DNA of 64,000 bases. Source: an uncultured Erythrobacter sp. (GTDB taxonomy: Bacteria; Pseudomonadota; Alphaproteobacteria; Sphingomonadales; Sphingomonadaceae). The first letter of the stretch is position 1. Every line of letters begins with the position of its first letter. The translations under genes and the position numbers were made by a program. Under the pieces are notes generated by a model. The model saw nothing but the letters and a program-made list of their open reading frames with translations, did not search any database and was not told the origin of the DNA. The stretch is taken from positions 765,069 through 829,068 of the forward strand of contig CANLZP010000001.1 of the NCBI GenBank assembly GCA_947495695.1, in the 5' to 3' direction. Below, one piece after another: positions 16,994 to 25,954 of the stretch.

Positions 16994-17638
16994 ATGGGGT
17001 ATGCAAGTATGGATCATGCGGTGATCAAGCCGGAATCCGATAATGATGGATCAAATGGGGCGACCGATCTTCGGCGCGCACCGCGCTTTACGTTGCTCAT
17101 CCGCTCTGCAAAGCTGATCAGCACGCAAGGCGAATTTGTATGTGTGATCAGAGATGTCTCCGCGACCGGGATCAGCATGAAGCTGTTTCATACACTACCC
17201 CAAGGCAATGAGTTAACCCTCGAGCTCCAATGCGGCGAAACCTACCAGATCAAGCGCGTATGGGAGCGCGAAGGCGAAGCCGGATTTGAATTTGTCGAGA
17301 ATGTGGATGTCGAGCAATTCGTTTCCGAGGTCGGTCAATTTCCCAAACGTGGCTTGCGCCTGAATATCCGCATTCCAGCCATTATGACCGCGTCATTGAA
17401 GCGCGCAGCCGTGGAGATTCACAACATCTCCCAGCAAGGCGCCCTGTTCGAAGCAGATACGCTGTTGGCCATGGATCAAAATTTGCGGATTGAGAGCAAG
17501 GGCCTGGGCGAGTTTTACGCCAAAGTACGGTGGCGCGATGACAATCGCTATGGGGTGGTGTTTGACGATGTGATGACCTTGGGCGATTTCGCGAGAATGG
17601 CTGCAAGATTGCGGGCCCCGAGCCTCATCACCGGTTGA
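16994..17638 (+). CDS. Tandem PilZ-domain protein
   Basis: This 214-residue soluble protein has two PilZ-like halves. The first carries the cyclic-di-GMP-binding signature RRAPR (27-31) plus DVSATG (54-59). The second has LRLNIRIPAIM and HNISQQGALFE, with a degenerate RxxxR. PilZ proteins bind cyclic-di-GMP and switch motility, exopolysaccharide synthesis or glycosyltransferases. It sits about 105 bases upstream of an envelope-glycan-like gene set, suggesting c-di-GMP control of it. ATG 17009 is an alternative start. Confidence 0.85.
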   Translation: MGYASMDHAVIKPESDNDGSNGATDLRRAPRFTLLIRSAKLISTQGEFVCVIRDVSATGISMKLFHTLPQGNELTLELQCGETYQIKRVWEREGEAGFEFVENVDVEQFVSEVGQFPKRGLRLNIRIPAIMTASLKRAAVEIHNISQQGALFEADTLLAMDQNLRIESKGLGEFYAKVRWRDDNRYGVVFDDVMTLGDFARMAARLRAPSLITG

Positions 17639-17743
17639 ACGCACGATAACTTGGGTGCCAATCCCAAACCATTGAGCCCTTTGTTTACTTCTCGCTAACC
17701 ATTTTCGTTCATTCCCGTTAAGAATATTTCTACGGGGGCTTGA

Positions 17744-19336
17744 ATGAACACGAATGTTACCGAGCAAAATGGCGTTTTTGACGTCGATGTTGTCATTGTC
17801 GGGGCCGGACCAGCCGGGCTGACGGCTGGTTATCTGTTGACCAAGCGTGGCAAATCGGTGGCGATCATCGAGAAAGACGAGACCTATGTCGGCGGGATCA
17901 GCCGCACGGTTGAGCACAATGGCTATCGCTTTGATATTGGCGGCCACCGCTTCTTCTCAAAAAGCCAACAAGTGGTTGATCTGTGGAACGAGATCTTGCC
18001 AGATGATTTCATCCAACGCCCTCGGATGAGCCGCATCTATTATGAAGGTAAGTTCTATTCTTACCCGCTGCGGGCTTTCGAGGCTCTGGGTAATCTTGGC
18101 ATCCTGCGCTCGACCGCGTGCATGCTCAGCTATCTGCGTTACAAGCTGTTCCCCATCAAAGACGTGAAAAGCTTTGAGGACTGGACCACCAACCAGTTTG
18201 GCAAAAAGCTTTATTCCATCTTCTTCAAGACCTATACCGAAAAGGTATGGGGCATGCCCTGTGACGAGATGAGCGCTGATTGGGCGGCTCAACGGATCAA
18301 AGGCCTGTCCTTGTGGAACGCTGTTACAGACGGTTTGAAGCGCTCGCTGGGCCTCAACAAAAAACCTAATGACGGGCAGGAAGTGAAAACCTTGCTCGAG
18401 ACATTCCGCTATCCTCGGCTTGGGCCGGGCATGATGTGGGATGCGGCGCGCGACAAGATCCTGGCGTCTGGCAAGGGCCAGGTGTTCATGGGACGCGCAC
18501 TTTCTCAACTGGCCAGCGATGGCAATGGCGGATGGATATTGAGCGCCCAGGGCAAGGGCGGTGATGTGCAGATCCGGGCCAAGCATGCGATCAGCTCGGC
18601 TCCGATGCGCGAGCTGGCCAAACGTTTGCATCCCTTGCCGCAAAGCACTTTGCAGGCCAGCAATCTGAAATATCGCGATTTCCTCACAGTTGCTCTGATG
18701 GTGAAATCGGAAGATCTGTTCCCGGACAATTGGATCTATATCCATGATGACCGGGTCCAGGTTGGACGGGTCCAGAACTTCCGCAGCTGGTCACCCGAAA
18801 TGGTGCCGGACGAGGACATGGCATGTGTTGGCCTCGAATATTTCTGCTTTGAAGGCGACGGTCTGTGGTCCTCGGCTGACGATGATTTGGTGGCTCAGGC
18901 TGCCAAGGAAATGGAAATCCTTGGTCTGTGCGATCCCAAGCAAGTGGTCAGCGGCGCTGTGGTTCGTCAGGAAAAAGCCTATCCGGTTTATGATGACGAA
19001 TATGAAACCAATGTTGAAGCCATGCGGCTTGAGCTGGAAGAGAAGTTTCCATCGCTTCACCTGGTCGGTCGCAATGGCATGCATCGCTACAACAACCAGG
19101 ATCACGCCATGATGACCGCGATGCTGACGGTCGAAAACATCATCGCAGGCGAACGTGTGTATGACACATGGTGCGTTAATGAAGATGCTGAATATCACGA
19201 GGCAGGCGATGAAGGCGAAGCTAAGGTCTTGCCGGCTCAGGATGGTAATGGTGCTACATCAGCTGTAACCGAAGATCAGGCTGCAGCGCTGAAATCGGTT
19301 CGCGATGTACCTGAGCGGATCAAAAAGTCTGCCTGA
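17744..19336 (+). CDS. FAD-dependent amine-oxidase-fold oxidoreductase (UDP-galactopyranose-mutase/protoporphyrinogen-oxidase-like)
   Basis: This 530-residue protein has the FAD-binding motif VVIVGAGPAGLTAGYLL (Gly20-Gly25), then ETYVGGISRTVEHNGYRFDIGGHRFFSK, typical of flavoproteins that act on sugar nucleotides or porphyrinogens. The C-terminal HRYNNQDHAMMTAMLTVENI contacts FAD. The combination with GtrA and a GT-C-like gene immediately downstream favours a glycan-related role over haem synthesis. The last 50 residues are acidic and variable. GGGGG lies just upstream of ATG 17744. The stop overlaps or nearly abuts gtrA. Confidence 0.8.
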   Translation: MNTNVTEQNGVFDVDVVIVGAGPAGLTAGYLLTKRGKSVAIIEKDETYVGGISRTVEHNGYRFDIGGHRFFSKSQQVVDLWNEILPDDFIQRPRMSRIYYEGKFYSYPLRAFEALGNLGILRSTACMLSYLRYKLFPIKDVKSFEDWTTNQFGKKLYSIFFKTYTEKVWGMPCDEMSADWAAQRIKGLSLWNAVTDGLKRSLGLNKKPNDGQEVKTLLETFRYPRLGPGMMWDAARDKILASGKGQVFMGRALSQLASDGNGGWILSAQGKGGDVQIRAKHAISSAPMRELAKRLHPLPQSTLQASNLKYRDFLTVALMVKSEDLFPDNWIYIHDDRVQVGRVQNFRSWSPEMVPDEDMACVGLEYFCFEGDGLWSSADDDLVAQAAKEMEILGLCDPKQVVSGAVVRQEKAYPVYDDEYETNVEAMRLELEEKFPSLHLVGRNGMHRYNNQDHAMMTAMLTVENIIAGERVYDTWCVNEDAEYHEAGDEGEAKVLPAQDGNGATSAVTEDQAAALKSVRDVPERIKKSA

Positions 19337-19380
19337 TGCAAAGCGGTGAAAGCGTATCTGCTGGGAGGGGGATGCCAGTG

Positions 19381-19791
19381 ATGTCGATGATTGCCAAACT
19401 CAGCGATGTGCGTTTCTTGCGCTATATTCTGGCGAGCGTAGGCGCTTTAGCAGTGGATTTCGGGATATTCCTGATGATGCTGTCCAGCGGCACGCAGGCG
19501 GCCGTGGCGTCTGTATTTGGCTATACTTTCGGAATTCTGGCCCATTGGCTCCTGTCGAGCAGGGCGGTGTTCCGCGATACGGTTGCGCATGAGCAACGGG
19601 CGCGAACCAAGCAGAAAGCGCTGTTTGTCATCTCGGCCCTCGTGGGCCTGGTGCTGACGGCCGCTATCGTGGGCATTGGAGATGCCAGCGGTTTGGATGC
19701 ACGCATTGCCAAATTGGTCGCCATCGTGGTGAGCTTTGCTGCGACCTATATCTTGCGGGCCCGCGTGGTCTTTGCAAGCGGATCAGATTGA
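19381..19791 (+). CDS. GtrA-family membrane protein
   Basis: This small protein (136 residues from ATG 19381) has four hydrophobic helices in the GtrA pattern: FLRYILASVGALAVDFGIFLMML, VASVFGYTFGILAHWLLS, LFVISALVGLVLTAAIV and LVAIVVSFAATYILRARVVF. GtrA proteins are thought to flip undecaprenyl-linked sugars. ATG 19381 has GGGAGGGG ten bases upstream; an in-frame ATG at 19336 overlaps the previous stop (TGATG) and would add 15 residues. Its stop overlaps the next start by one base. Confidence 0.85.
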   Translation: MSMIAKLSDVRFLRYILASVGALAVDFGIFLMMLSSGTQAAVASVFGYTFGILAHWLLSSRAVFRDTVAHEQRARTKQKALFVISALVGLVLTAAIVGIGDASGLDARIAKLVAIVVSFAATYILRARVVFASGSD

Positions 19792-21638
19792 TGGAACCCG
19801 ATCGCCGCTTACGCACCAATGAAAAGCCCAATCGGGCGATCTTCTTTTCGTGGTTGGCGGTTGTTTGCGTATTGTTGGCGATGACTGGCCCCTTCATTTT
19901 GGAAGGCCGTTTCCCTGGCCCCGATGACTCATTGCGGCTTGTTCAAGTGCGCGATCTTTTGGCCGGTCAAGGCTGGTACGATCTCCATCAATACCGGATG
20001 ACGCCGCCCGACGGGACATTGATGCATTGGTCTCGGCTGGTTGATGCTCCAATCGCTGCGTTGATCTGGTTCTTCTCCGTATTTTTCGAGCAAGCCTTGG
20101 CCGAGCGGATTGCGATGGTCATCGTTCCGCTGGTCATCCTGTCGTTCATCATGCTTGCCATCGGTCGCTTGGCCTGGCGGATTTTCGACCGTCAGATGGC
20201 GAGCTTCTCATGCCTCGTTCTGGCAGCTTTGCCGCCCATTGTGATGCAAATCCAGCCGCTCAGGATCGACCATCACGGATGGCAGATATTGGCGGTGGCA
20301 TTATCTGTCTGGGCCTTGTCATGGCGCTCGCCTGGCAAGGGTGGCGCACTGGCGGGCATAGCGATGGGCGTTGGCATGATTATCTCGCTCGAAGTGCTTC
20401 CAATGAGCGCAGCTTTCGCTTTGGTCTTGGGTCTGCGTTGGATGCGCAGCGACAAAGATCGCTGGTGGCTCGTCAGCTATATGCAAGCCTTGGCCGGGAC
20501 TATGGTTGTGGCGTTTCTGATAGCGCGCGGATCGGCCGATCTGGCGCAACATTGCGACGTCATTTCACCGGCGCATCTCGGGCTATTTTTGATCACGGCC
20601 TTGGCGACAGGTCTGTTCGCTGCGGTGCCATCGATGCCGCGGGTGCTGCTGGTGTTGGGTATGGCTGCAGCAGGAGCGCTGGGTGTTGGGTTTATGGCCT
20701 GGTCTGCGCCGCAATGCATCGGCAATCCCTTTACAGATCTCGATCCGGTTGTGCGTCAATTTTGGTATGATGGGGTGCATGAGGGATTGCCTGCGTGGCA
20801 CGGCAATGTTGACCGGTGGTTGCCTGCATTGATCCAGACGTTGGCGGCGCTGGCTATTTCCATCAGATTTGCATTGAAGAGCCATGACTGGGCCAGAGTG
20901 TGGTGGTTTGAATATTCGCTGCTCTTGGGCTTTGCGATTGTTGGAGGTTTGCTGACCGCACGCTCCATCGCCTTTGCCTCGGTGCTGTCTGCAATTCCCT
21001 TGGCGTGGTTGCTGCAACGCTTTTTCCGATTCTGGAAGGCGACCAGCGACATCGGCCCGAAGATTGTAGCTGCGCTGGCTCTTTATGCTGTGTTTCTTTC
21101 GGCAGGGCCAATCACTTTGATCCGTACCCAGATATTGTCGGCATCACAGACTTTTTACGAGGGCGATGCCACGACAACACGCGAATCAAATTGCGAATTG
21201 CGCGAGCATGCGCCGGTTCTTAATCAGCTTGAACCCAGCACTTTGTTCGCGCCGCTGGATATTGGCCCATCCCTGTTGCTGAAGACCCACCACAGTGTTG
21301 TGGCATCGGGCCATCACCGCGCGAATGAGGCGATGCGCGATGTTCTGGTCGCCTTCACCAGCGAGCCAGAGGTCGCGCGACCGATGATTGCCCAAAAGCA
21401 GGCGGACTATGTAGTGGTTTGCGTAGACCTGATCGAGGCAAGCAATCTGGCATTAGCAGGCGGTCCGCAGTCGTTGATTTACAAGTTGGTGGAAGACGAC
21501 GCACCAGCTTGGCTGGAGCGGGTGGATATCGGCGGCCCCGATGAATTGAGGGCGTGGAAGTTTATCCCGCACTCGGCTGATCAGGCGCAAAACTCACCAG
21601 CGGATGTCCAGCCAGCCTCGTTGACTATGCCGGAATAA
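19791..21638 (+). CDS. Multi-pass membrane protein, GT-C/oligosaccharyltransferase-like
   Basis: The 615-residue product has about 11-13 hydrophobic helices and a soluble C-terminal domain from about residue 450. The first periplasmic loop has an acidic motif, FPGPDDSLRLVQVRDLL, followed by GWYDLHQYRMTPPDGTLMHWSRLVD; this matches the catalytic loop arrangement of GT-C and STT3-like transferases. It probably transfers a lipid-linked sugar at the periplasmic face. ATG 19791 overlaps the gtrA stop (TGATG). Its last 14 bases overlap convergent msrB. Confidence 0.75.
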   Translation: MEPDRRLRTNEKPNRAIFFSWLAVVCVLLAMTGPFILEGRFPGPDDSLRLVQVRDLLAGQGWYDLHQYRMTPPDGTLMHWSRLVDAPIAALIWFFSVFFEQALAERIAMVIVPLVILSFIMLAIGRLAWRIFDRQMASFSCLVLAALPPIVMQIQPLRIDHHGWQILAVALSVWALSWRSPGKGGALAGIAMGVGMIISLEVLPMSAAFALVLGLRWMRSDKDRWWLVSYMQALAGTMVVAFLIARGSADLAQHCDVISPAHLGLFLITALATGLFAAVPSMPRVLLVLGMAAAGALGVGFMAWSAPQCIGNPFTDLDPVVRQFWYDGVHEGLPAWHGNVDRWLPALIQTLAALAISIRFALKSHDWARVWWFEYSLLLGFAIVGGLLTARSIAFASVLSAIPLAWLLQRFFRFWKATSDIGPKIVAALALYAVFLSAGPITLIRTQILSASQTFYEGDATTTRESNCELREHAPVLNQLEPSTLFAPLDIGPSLLLKTHHSVVASGHHRANEAMRDVLVAFTSEPEVARPMIAQKQADYVVVCVDLIEASNLALAGGPQSLIYKLVEDDAPAWLERVDIGGPDELRAWKFIPHSADQAQNSPADVQPASLTMPE

Positions 21639-22137
21639 AGTCCATCGCTACGCCATTGATGCAATGCCGCTGACCAGTGGGTTTGGGTCCATCTTTGAAG
21701 ATATGGCCCAAATGTCCGCCACAATCCGCGCAATGCACCTCGGTCCGCGGATATCCGATCTTATAATCAGTTGAGGTGCCGACGGCGCCCTTCTCGATCG
21801 CGGCGTAAAAGCTGGGCCAGCCGGTGCGGCTGTCATACTTCGTTCGGGAAGAATAGAGCCTGTTTCTGCAACCCGCGCACACGAAAACGCCTTTTCGCTT
21901 TTCGTCATTGAGAGGCGAGGAAAACGGGCGTTCTGTTCCTGCCTGGCGCAGGACGTAATACTCGCCTTTGGTCAGCAGGCGTGACCACTCCGCTTTGCTT
22001 TTCGAGATGGGAAAGCGCTTTCCTTTGGCGCTCGCGCTGCTGCCGACGGGCAAAAAGCTCACGCTCAACCCCGCTCCGAGCGCGATGCCTATCCCAGCGC
22101 CCAGAATCGTCCGGCGGTTTGCAATTGTCTCGCGCAT
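21625..22137 (-). CDS. msrB: Peptide-methionine (R)-S-oxide reductase MsrB, Tat-exported
   Basis: MsrB reduces the R-epimer of methionine sulfoxide. The 170-residue protein has a twin-arginine signal (NRRTILGAGIGIALGAG, Arg8-Arg9). Zinc cysteines are Cys87/Cys90 and Cys136/Cys139, with catalytic Cys159 in RHCING; GWPSF and GGHLGHIF complete the signature. Export in folded form suits a zinc-containing enzyme. Its 3' end overlaps the convergent membrane transferase gene by 14 bases. Together with exported MsrA at 1697 it indicates periplasmic methionine repair. Confidence 0.95.
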   Translation of the reverse strand: MRETIANRRTILGAGIGIALGAGLSVSFLPVGSSASAKGKRFPISKSKAEWSRLLTKGEYYVLRQAGTERPFSSPLNDEKRKGVFVCAGCRNRLYSSRTKYDSRTGWPSFYAAIEKGAVGTSTDYKIGYPRTEVHCADCGGHLGHIFKDGPKPTGQRHCINGVAMDFIPA

Positions 22138-22223
22138 GAAGGTCTCCGGCAGAAATATTCACGTTCTTACTATGAAGTACGTGAGACTTGGCCGAAAGGT
22201 TTCACCCTAGGTGCAAAGCGGAC

Positions 22224-23537
22224 CTAAAATTCGGAGACTTCGACTTCCAATTTGCGGAATCCGTGCACGAAATTGGCTCGCACTCGCTCGACTTCGCCGA
22301 CCACATTCACGCGCATCCGACGTTTGTGCATTTCTTCCAGCAAGACGCGCAGTTGCAATTCAGCAAGGCGGGCACCGACGCAGCGGTGAATGCCATAACC
22401 AAAGGCAATATGCCGTCGTGCATTCTCGCGGGTGATATCAATCGCGTCACCGTTTTCGAAGACTTCTTCATCGCGATTGGCAGACAAATACCACAAGACC
22501 AGCTTGTCACCTTTTTTGATCTTCTGACCAAATTGTTCGGAATCTTCGGTGGCGGTGCGTCGCATGTGCGCCAGTGGCGTCTGATAGCGGATGCATTCCT
22601 GTACCGCATTAGGGATCAGATCGGGGTTTTCCTCGAACAGTTTGCGCTGATCGGGGAATTTGTCGAAGGCATGAACAATGCCGGACATGGTGTTACGGGT
22701 GGTGTCATTGCCGCCCACGATCAGCAAGACCAGATTGCCGATAAATTCGCGCGGGCCCATCTGGCTCATCGCTTCTGAATTCAGCATCATCGAGATCAAG
22801 TCACTGCTCGGTTCGGCCTGCGAGCGTTCTTGCCACAGCATTCCGAAATACTGGGCCATCTCCTGCTGAATGGCGTCGCGCGTGTCATCCAGGGCGGGGG
22901 CCAATGCCAGCTCAGTATCGCCCGACCAATCGGACCAGAATGTCAGTAAGCGACGGTCTTCCCACGGAAATCCGAACAGCAGCGCCAGCATGCCCGTTGT
23001 CAGCTCGATCGAGACCGTATCAACCCAGTCAAATTTTTCACCGCGAGGCAGCGAATCCAGCACTTCGCCTGTGCGGGAACGGATTTCCGCTTCCATATCG
23101 GCCATATTGCTGGGCGTGAATTTGGGGGCAACGGTACGGCGTTGGCCGGTATGCTCTGGCCGGTCCATCGCGATAAACATGGGCAGTTCGCGGCCCTCTT
23201 CTGCAGGGCGCGGTTCCAAAATGGTGATGCCGCCATATTCCCAACTGGAAGAGAACAGATCGGGCAAAGCCTCAATATGCTGGATAGCCTTGTGGCCTAC
23301 CACATTCCAATAAGGGCCAAACGGGCTGTCAGGCACGTAATGCAGCGGACCCTTGGACCGCATCTCGGCAAAAATCGGCTGCCAGCGATCTTCTTCATAG
23401 ATGTCTGATCGGCTGACGTCATAGGGATGGGAATGCTGCGGGCGTTCTTCAGGGTGCTCAGCAAAATACTGGGTGAGCGCTTCATGGGCCTGCGGGCTGG
23501 TGCGCCACTGCGGCTTTTCCTGAGCAATCGTCGCCAT
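22224..23537 (-). CDS. Cytochrome P450, CYP153-type alkane hydroxylase
   Basis: CYP153 enzymes hydroxylate the terminal carbon of n-alkanes or fatty acids using ferredoxin and ferredoxin reductase. This 437-residue protein shows the I-helix VGGNDTTRNTMSG, ExxR in ECIRYQTP, and the haem loop FGYGIHRCVGARLAE with Cys386 as iron ligand. The GGNDTTRN and FGYGIHRCVG forms are characteristic of CYP153. The start is ATG 23537 with GGAG six bases upstream; an in-frame GTG at 23552 is poorer. An operator-like dyad lies 60 bases upstream. A ferredoxin reductase gene is 3.5 kb away; no ferredoxin is in the window. Confidence 0.92.
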   Translation of the reverse strand: MATIAQEKPQWRTSPQAHEALTQYFAEHPEERPQHSHPYDVSRSDIYEEDRWQPIFAEMRSKGPLHYVPDSPFGPYWNVVGHKAIQHIEALPDLFSSSWEYGGITILEPRPAEEGRELPMFIAMDRPEHTGQRRTVAPKFTPSNMADMEAEIRSRTGEVLDSLPRGEKFDWVDTVSIELTTGMLALLFGFPWEDRRLLTFWSDWSGDTELALAPALDDTRDAIQQEMAQYFGMLWQERSQAEPSSDLISMMLNSEAMSQMGPREFIGNLVLLIVGGNDTTRNTMSGIVHAFDKFPDQRKLFEENPDLIPNAVQECIRYQTPLAHMRRTATEDSEQFGQKIKKGDKLVLWYLSANRDEEVFENGDAIDITRENARRHIAFGYGIHRCVGARLAELQLRVLLEEMHKRRMRVNVVGEVERVRANFVHGFRKLEVEVSEF

Positions 23538-23596
23538 CATTCTCTCCATCACATGCGACTCGTTTTGTCGCTTAAATTCTCACCCGTCATCCTGCG

Positions 23597-23620
23597 ACTA
23601 TTAACAGTCTTGTCAATAGT
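23597..23620 (-). promoter_or_regulatory. Dyad overlapping the CYP153 -35 region, candidate TetR-type operator
   Basis: On the plus strand ACTATTAACA (23597-23606) and TGTCAATAGT (23611-23620) are inverted arms matching at 9 of 10 positions around GTCT. Read toward the P450 gene the dyad contains TTGACA (23616-23611), a consensus -35 hexamer; the matching -10 is weak. Overlap of a dyad with -35 suggests repression. Confidence 0.45.
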
Positions 23621-23637
23621 GAGTTGCGATTTGCGAC

Positions 23638-24906
23638 CTAACTGGCGGCCCGCCGCAGTCCAAACCAGCGTCGCTTGTTCGGATTGTGGCCGCCGCCGCC
23701 CGATTTCATCACCCGTTTGCGGAACAAAGTGGAGCCCATCTTGATAAAGATCGCGACCCACATGGCCTGGTATCCAATGGCGAGCAGGATCGGCCACAAC
23801 TCCTCGCTCTGCGCCGCGCGCGCGGTCATCGCAAAGGGCGAGCTCAACGGGAACAAGATGGCCAGCATCTCCAGCAGCGGAGCACCGTCAATCAAGGTGA
23901 AGCTGGCAAAGAAGAAGATGAACAATTGCAGCATTGTGACCGGCATCGACAGTGTCTGCACTTCGCGAACGGTGCTGGCCAGCGCGCCAATTGCCAGAAA
24001 GATCGAGCCGATCAGCAAATAGCCCATCGAGAAATTCACGACAAACAAGACGCTGAACAAGGGCCAGCCCACGCCCGGATCGGGCATGCCCATCAGTGTT
24101 TGCTTGACCCCGCCAAAGTCGCTGCCCGACAAGATTACCAGGCCAATCAGAGAGAACCATACGCCAACGCCAACCAATGATACCGCCAACATGGCGAACA
24201 ATTTGCCCAGGAACACAGCCTCCATCGGCAGCGCAGCTGCCAAGATTTCGATGATCTTGTTGGCCTTTTCCTCGACCAGATTGGACAGCACCATTCCGGC
24301 CAACAGCATCATCAGCAGGAACAATAGAGTCATGGAAATCTGTGCTGTATCGCGGCGCTGATCCTTGACCGTCGCCCCGCTGCTGGTGACCAAACTGGTG
24401 GCCAGGGCGGGATAGGAAACATCCGCCCCAGTGCGCGCCAACGCCAGATGCATGGTAACCTGGCCGCTCCACGCTCGCAATTTGTCGCTGGTCCCGGTCA
24501 ACACCGGATTTTCCAGCGTCCCGGTCAACACAGCGCCATAGATGCCGCTCTTGTCTGCGATCAATGCCTCTGGATCGATCGGATCATGCCCCTCGGCTGG
24601 ATCGAACAGATAGAAATGGGGTACGCCGCCTCGACCAAGCTCATTTTCCAAGCGGGTATGGGCATCCATCAAGGAGGCCATGTCTTCGCTCGGCATCTGC
24701 AGGGCTATGCGCACATCGGGTGCGTTTTGATTGGCCGCCGCGCCCAGGCCGCCCGACATGGCAAACACCACGGCAGGGAACAACGGTCCCAACAGAAAGA
24801 ACAGAAAGCTGCGGCTGAACAAGATCGCCACAAAGTCACGCCGCGCCACTACCAAGGCTGCCTGCAAATTGGACAGGCGCGCCTTCTCGCTCATGTCGAT
24901 GCTCAT
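23638..24906 (-). CDS. ABC-2 type exporter permease (NatB-like)
   Basis: This 422-residue protein has one N-terminal membrane helix (FLFFLLGPLFPAVVFAMSG), a periplasmic domain (about 50-195), and five or six C-terminal helices with the NatB-like cytoplasmic motif NLVEEKANKIIEILAAALPMEAVFLGK. It forms an exporter with the ATPase encoded immediately upstream, whose stop overlaps its start (ATGA, 24903-24906). The substrate is unknown; sodium or drug export is known for relatives. Confidence 0.88.
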   Translation of the reverse strand: MSIDMSEKARLSNLQAALVVARRDFVAILFSRSFLFFLLGPLFPAVVFAMSGGLGAAANQNAPDVRIALQMPSEDMASLMDAHTRLENELGRGGVPHFYLFDPAEGHDPIDPEALIADKSGIYGAVLTGTLENPVLTGTSDKLRAWSGQVTMHLALARTGADVSYPALATSLVTSSGATVKDQRRDTAQISMTLLFLLMMLLAGMVLSNLVEEKANKIIEILAAALPMEAVFLGKLFAMLAVSLVGVGVWFSLIGLVILSGSDFGGVKQTLMGMPDPGVGWPLFSVLFVVNFSMGYLLIGSIFLAIGALASTVREVQTLSMPVTMLQLFIFFFASFTLIDGAPLLEMLAILFPLSSPFAMTARAAQSEELWPILLAIGYQAMWVAIFIKMGSTLFRKRVMKSGGGGHNPNKRRWFGLRRAAS

Positions 24907-25910
24907 TGGCCGCCCTCCAATTGGCTGTCGGCCTCTAACTGACGTGCAGCAGCCTCGCCGGCGATATGGACAAAGGCGTCATGCAATCCCGCGCGTTCGA
25001 TCGAGAGCGACAGAATACCCGCGTCTCCTTCAATCAATTGTCGCAACAAAGGTTCGACGCCTGTTTCGGGTAGCGAGAACATGAAGAAGTCACCTTCTCG
25101 GCGTGCATCTTGCGGCAATGCAGCAAGCCATGCACCTTCTCTGGCACGAGTTTCCAGCCGGACTTGAGCAGGAATGCGGTCGCGTGCAGCCTCTACCGAT
25201 CCAGCATAGGGTACCTTGCCCCCAGCGATGATGGCCACGCCTTCGCACAAACGTTCGGCATGGTGGATCACGTGGGTGGAGAAGATTACGGTTGTACCTT
25301 CATCGGCCAAGGTGCGGATCATCCGCTCCAACTTGCCCTGATTGATCGCATCAAGCCCCGAAAACGGCTCGTCCAGGACCACCAATTTGGGGCGGTGGAT
25401 CAACGTGCCGAGCAATTGGACGGTTTGGGCCATGCCTTTGGACAATTGGCGGATTTGCCGATCGGCTGCATGAGCCAGATCGTGCCGTTCCAGCAATTCC
25501 AATCCGCGTTTGCGGCCCTCGGGCAGGGTCAATCCGCGCAAAGCTCCCATAAAGGCAATCGCCTCGATCGCTTTCATCGAAGGATAGAGACCGCGCTCTT
25601 CGGGCAGATAGCCAATCAAGCGCGCGATATCATGCGGGCGATCATGGCCGAACACGCGGCGAATACCCTCGTCGGGGTCAATAATGCCCAGCAGCATCCG
25701 CAAGGTTGTGGTCTTGCCTGCGCCGTTTGGACCCAGAATGCCATAAATTGCGCCTTGCGGCACCGATATGTCGACCCCATCGACCGCTAGCGTTCCGTCG
25801 AACCGTTTGACCAATCCGCGTGCCTCGATGGCGAGCGGACGGTCTACACCGTCATTAGAGTTGTGCGCGGCATTGCCCGCCTGCTTTTGATCGCTTACCG
25901 CCATATCCAT
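24903..25910 (-). CDS. ABC transporter ATPase subunit (NatA-like)
   Basis: This 335-residue ATP-binding protein carries Walker A (GPNGAGKTT), the signature LSKGMAQ, Walker B (LVVLDEPFSGLD) and the switch His (FSTHVIHHAE). The C-terminal domain (about residue 235 on) is of the NatA/DrrA type. It energises the adjacent ABC-2 permease. The start at ATG 25910 is 44 bases from divergent queG; ATG 25904 is also possible. Confidence 0.92.
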   Translation of the reverse strand: MDMAVSDQKQAGNAAHNSNDGVDRPLAIEARGLVKRFDGTLAVDGVDISVPQGAIYGILGPNGAGKTTTLRMLLGIIDPDEGIRRVFGHDRPHDIARLIGYLPEERGLYPSMKAIEAIAFMGALRGLTLPEGRKRGLELLERHDLAHAADRQIRQLSKGMAQTVQLLGTLIHRPKLVVLDEPFSGLDAINQGKLERMIRTLADEGTTVIFSTHVIHHAERLCEGVAIIAGGKVPYAGSVEAARDRIPAQVRLETRAREGAWLAALPQDARREGDFFMFSLPETGVEPLLRQLIEGDAGILSLSIERAGLHDAFVHIAGEAAARQLEADSQLEGGQ

Positions 25911-25954
25911 GACGCCCGATTAACCTTAGGGCATGAACGGGAGCAACCCCAAGC

